This document shows positions 63,855 through 64,000 of a stretch of 64,000 nt of DNA, piece after piece. This stretch comes from Caulobacter sp. UNC279MFTsu5.1 (GTDB lineage: Bacteria; Pseudomonadota; Alphaproteobacteria; Caulobacterales; Caulobacteraceae): NCBI RefSeq assembly GCF_900114015.1, contig NZ_FORN01000012.1, forward strand, positions 62,001 through 126,000. Reading direction: 5' to 3'. The translations under genes and the position numbers were made by a program. The stretch's first letter is position 1; each line of letters begins with the position of its first letter. A model generated the notes under the pieces. It made no database searches and was not told where the DNA came from. It saw only the letters and a list, made by a program, of their open reading frames with translations.

Positions 63855-64000
63855 CGCGAAGTCCTCGCTCAAGCGACTTCGTTCGTCCGACACGACCCGG
63901 GATCGGCATCGCGCCTGACGACGTGAGGACTAGGTGGCGATGCGGGGGGACGGGTTCAAGGGTTCAGGTCCCTCCCCCCAATGGGACAGATGGGGACATG

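Overview
The window is GC-rich, densely coded chromosomal DNA from an alphaproteobacterium, most likely a Caulobacter or another member of the Caulobacteraceae. The basis is gene content and order (RNase D-like, lptC, lptA, lptB, rpoN, exoD-like, hpf, ptsN), the DUF1150/Hsp20 pair, a Caulobacter-type housekeeping promoter in front of tRNA-Leu, and frequent TTG and GTG starts. I saw no transposase, integrase, phage gene or CRISPR array.

Left part (1-35.5 kb): a large surface-polysaccharide region. It opens with a two-domain family 2 glycosyltransferase cut by the window edge. A Wzm/Wzt-type ABC exporter pair follows, then a WbsX-RgpF fusion and two family 61 enzymes. A minus-strand trio comes next: an SGNH/AlgX-like acetyltransferase with a frameshifted end, a STELLO-type glycosyltransferase and a DDD-motif protein. 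Two giant modular glycosyltransferases with YPDV-type repeats, a sugar epimerase and an orphan 674-residue protein follow. Interspersed are threonine dehydratase, an RTX/VCBS secreted protein, galU, an FKBP lipoprotein, a methyltransferase and argE. The block ends with a family 2 glycosyltransferase, two sulfotransferases, a second DDD-motif protein, a fucosyltransferase-like protein, and gmd plus fcl for GDP-L-fucose. Together these suggest an ABC-exported glycan that may be fucosylated and decorated with acetyl, methyl and sulfate groups. Parts of the region are clearly less GC-rich than their surroundings, as expected of a variable, transferred locus.

Middle part (35.5-54.6 kb): housekeeping genes. 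These are queG, a glutathione S-transferase, hldE, a cation-diffusion transporter, and a divergent pair of citrate synthase-family genes, one fused to a DNA-binding domain. Then come an exported beta-helix protein, a gltD-VOC-gltB operon, a phosphomannomutase/phosphoglucomutase, uppP, a small exported protein and an NDUFA9-like oxidoreductase. Several supply the envelope: hldE gives heptose for LPS core, the mutase and galU give sugar nucleotides, and uppP recycles the lipid carrier.

Right part (54.6-64 kb): tRNA-Leu(CAG), RNase D-like, the LPS transport genes lptC-lptA-lptB, rpoN (sigma-54), an ExoD-like membrane protein, hpf and ptsN on the plus strand. Two small exported proteins (one a cyclophilin) and the DUF1150/Hsp20 pair are on the minus strand. 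Several intergenic palindromic repeat elements and hairpins lie between operons.

Most interesting points: the modular and partly undescribed glycan machinery; the DNA-binding citrate synthase with a tandem-repeat, probably leaderless promoter; the VOC gene coupled inside the glutamate synthase operon; and the frameshifted acetyltransferase.
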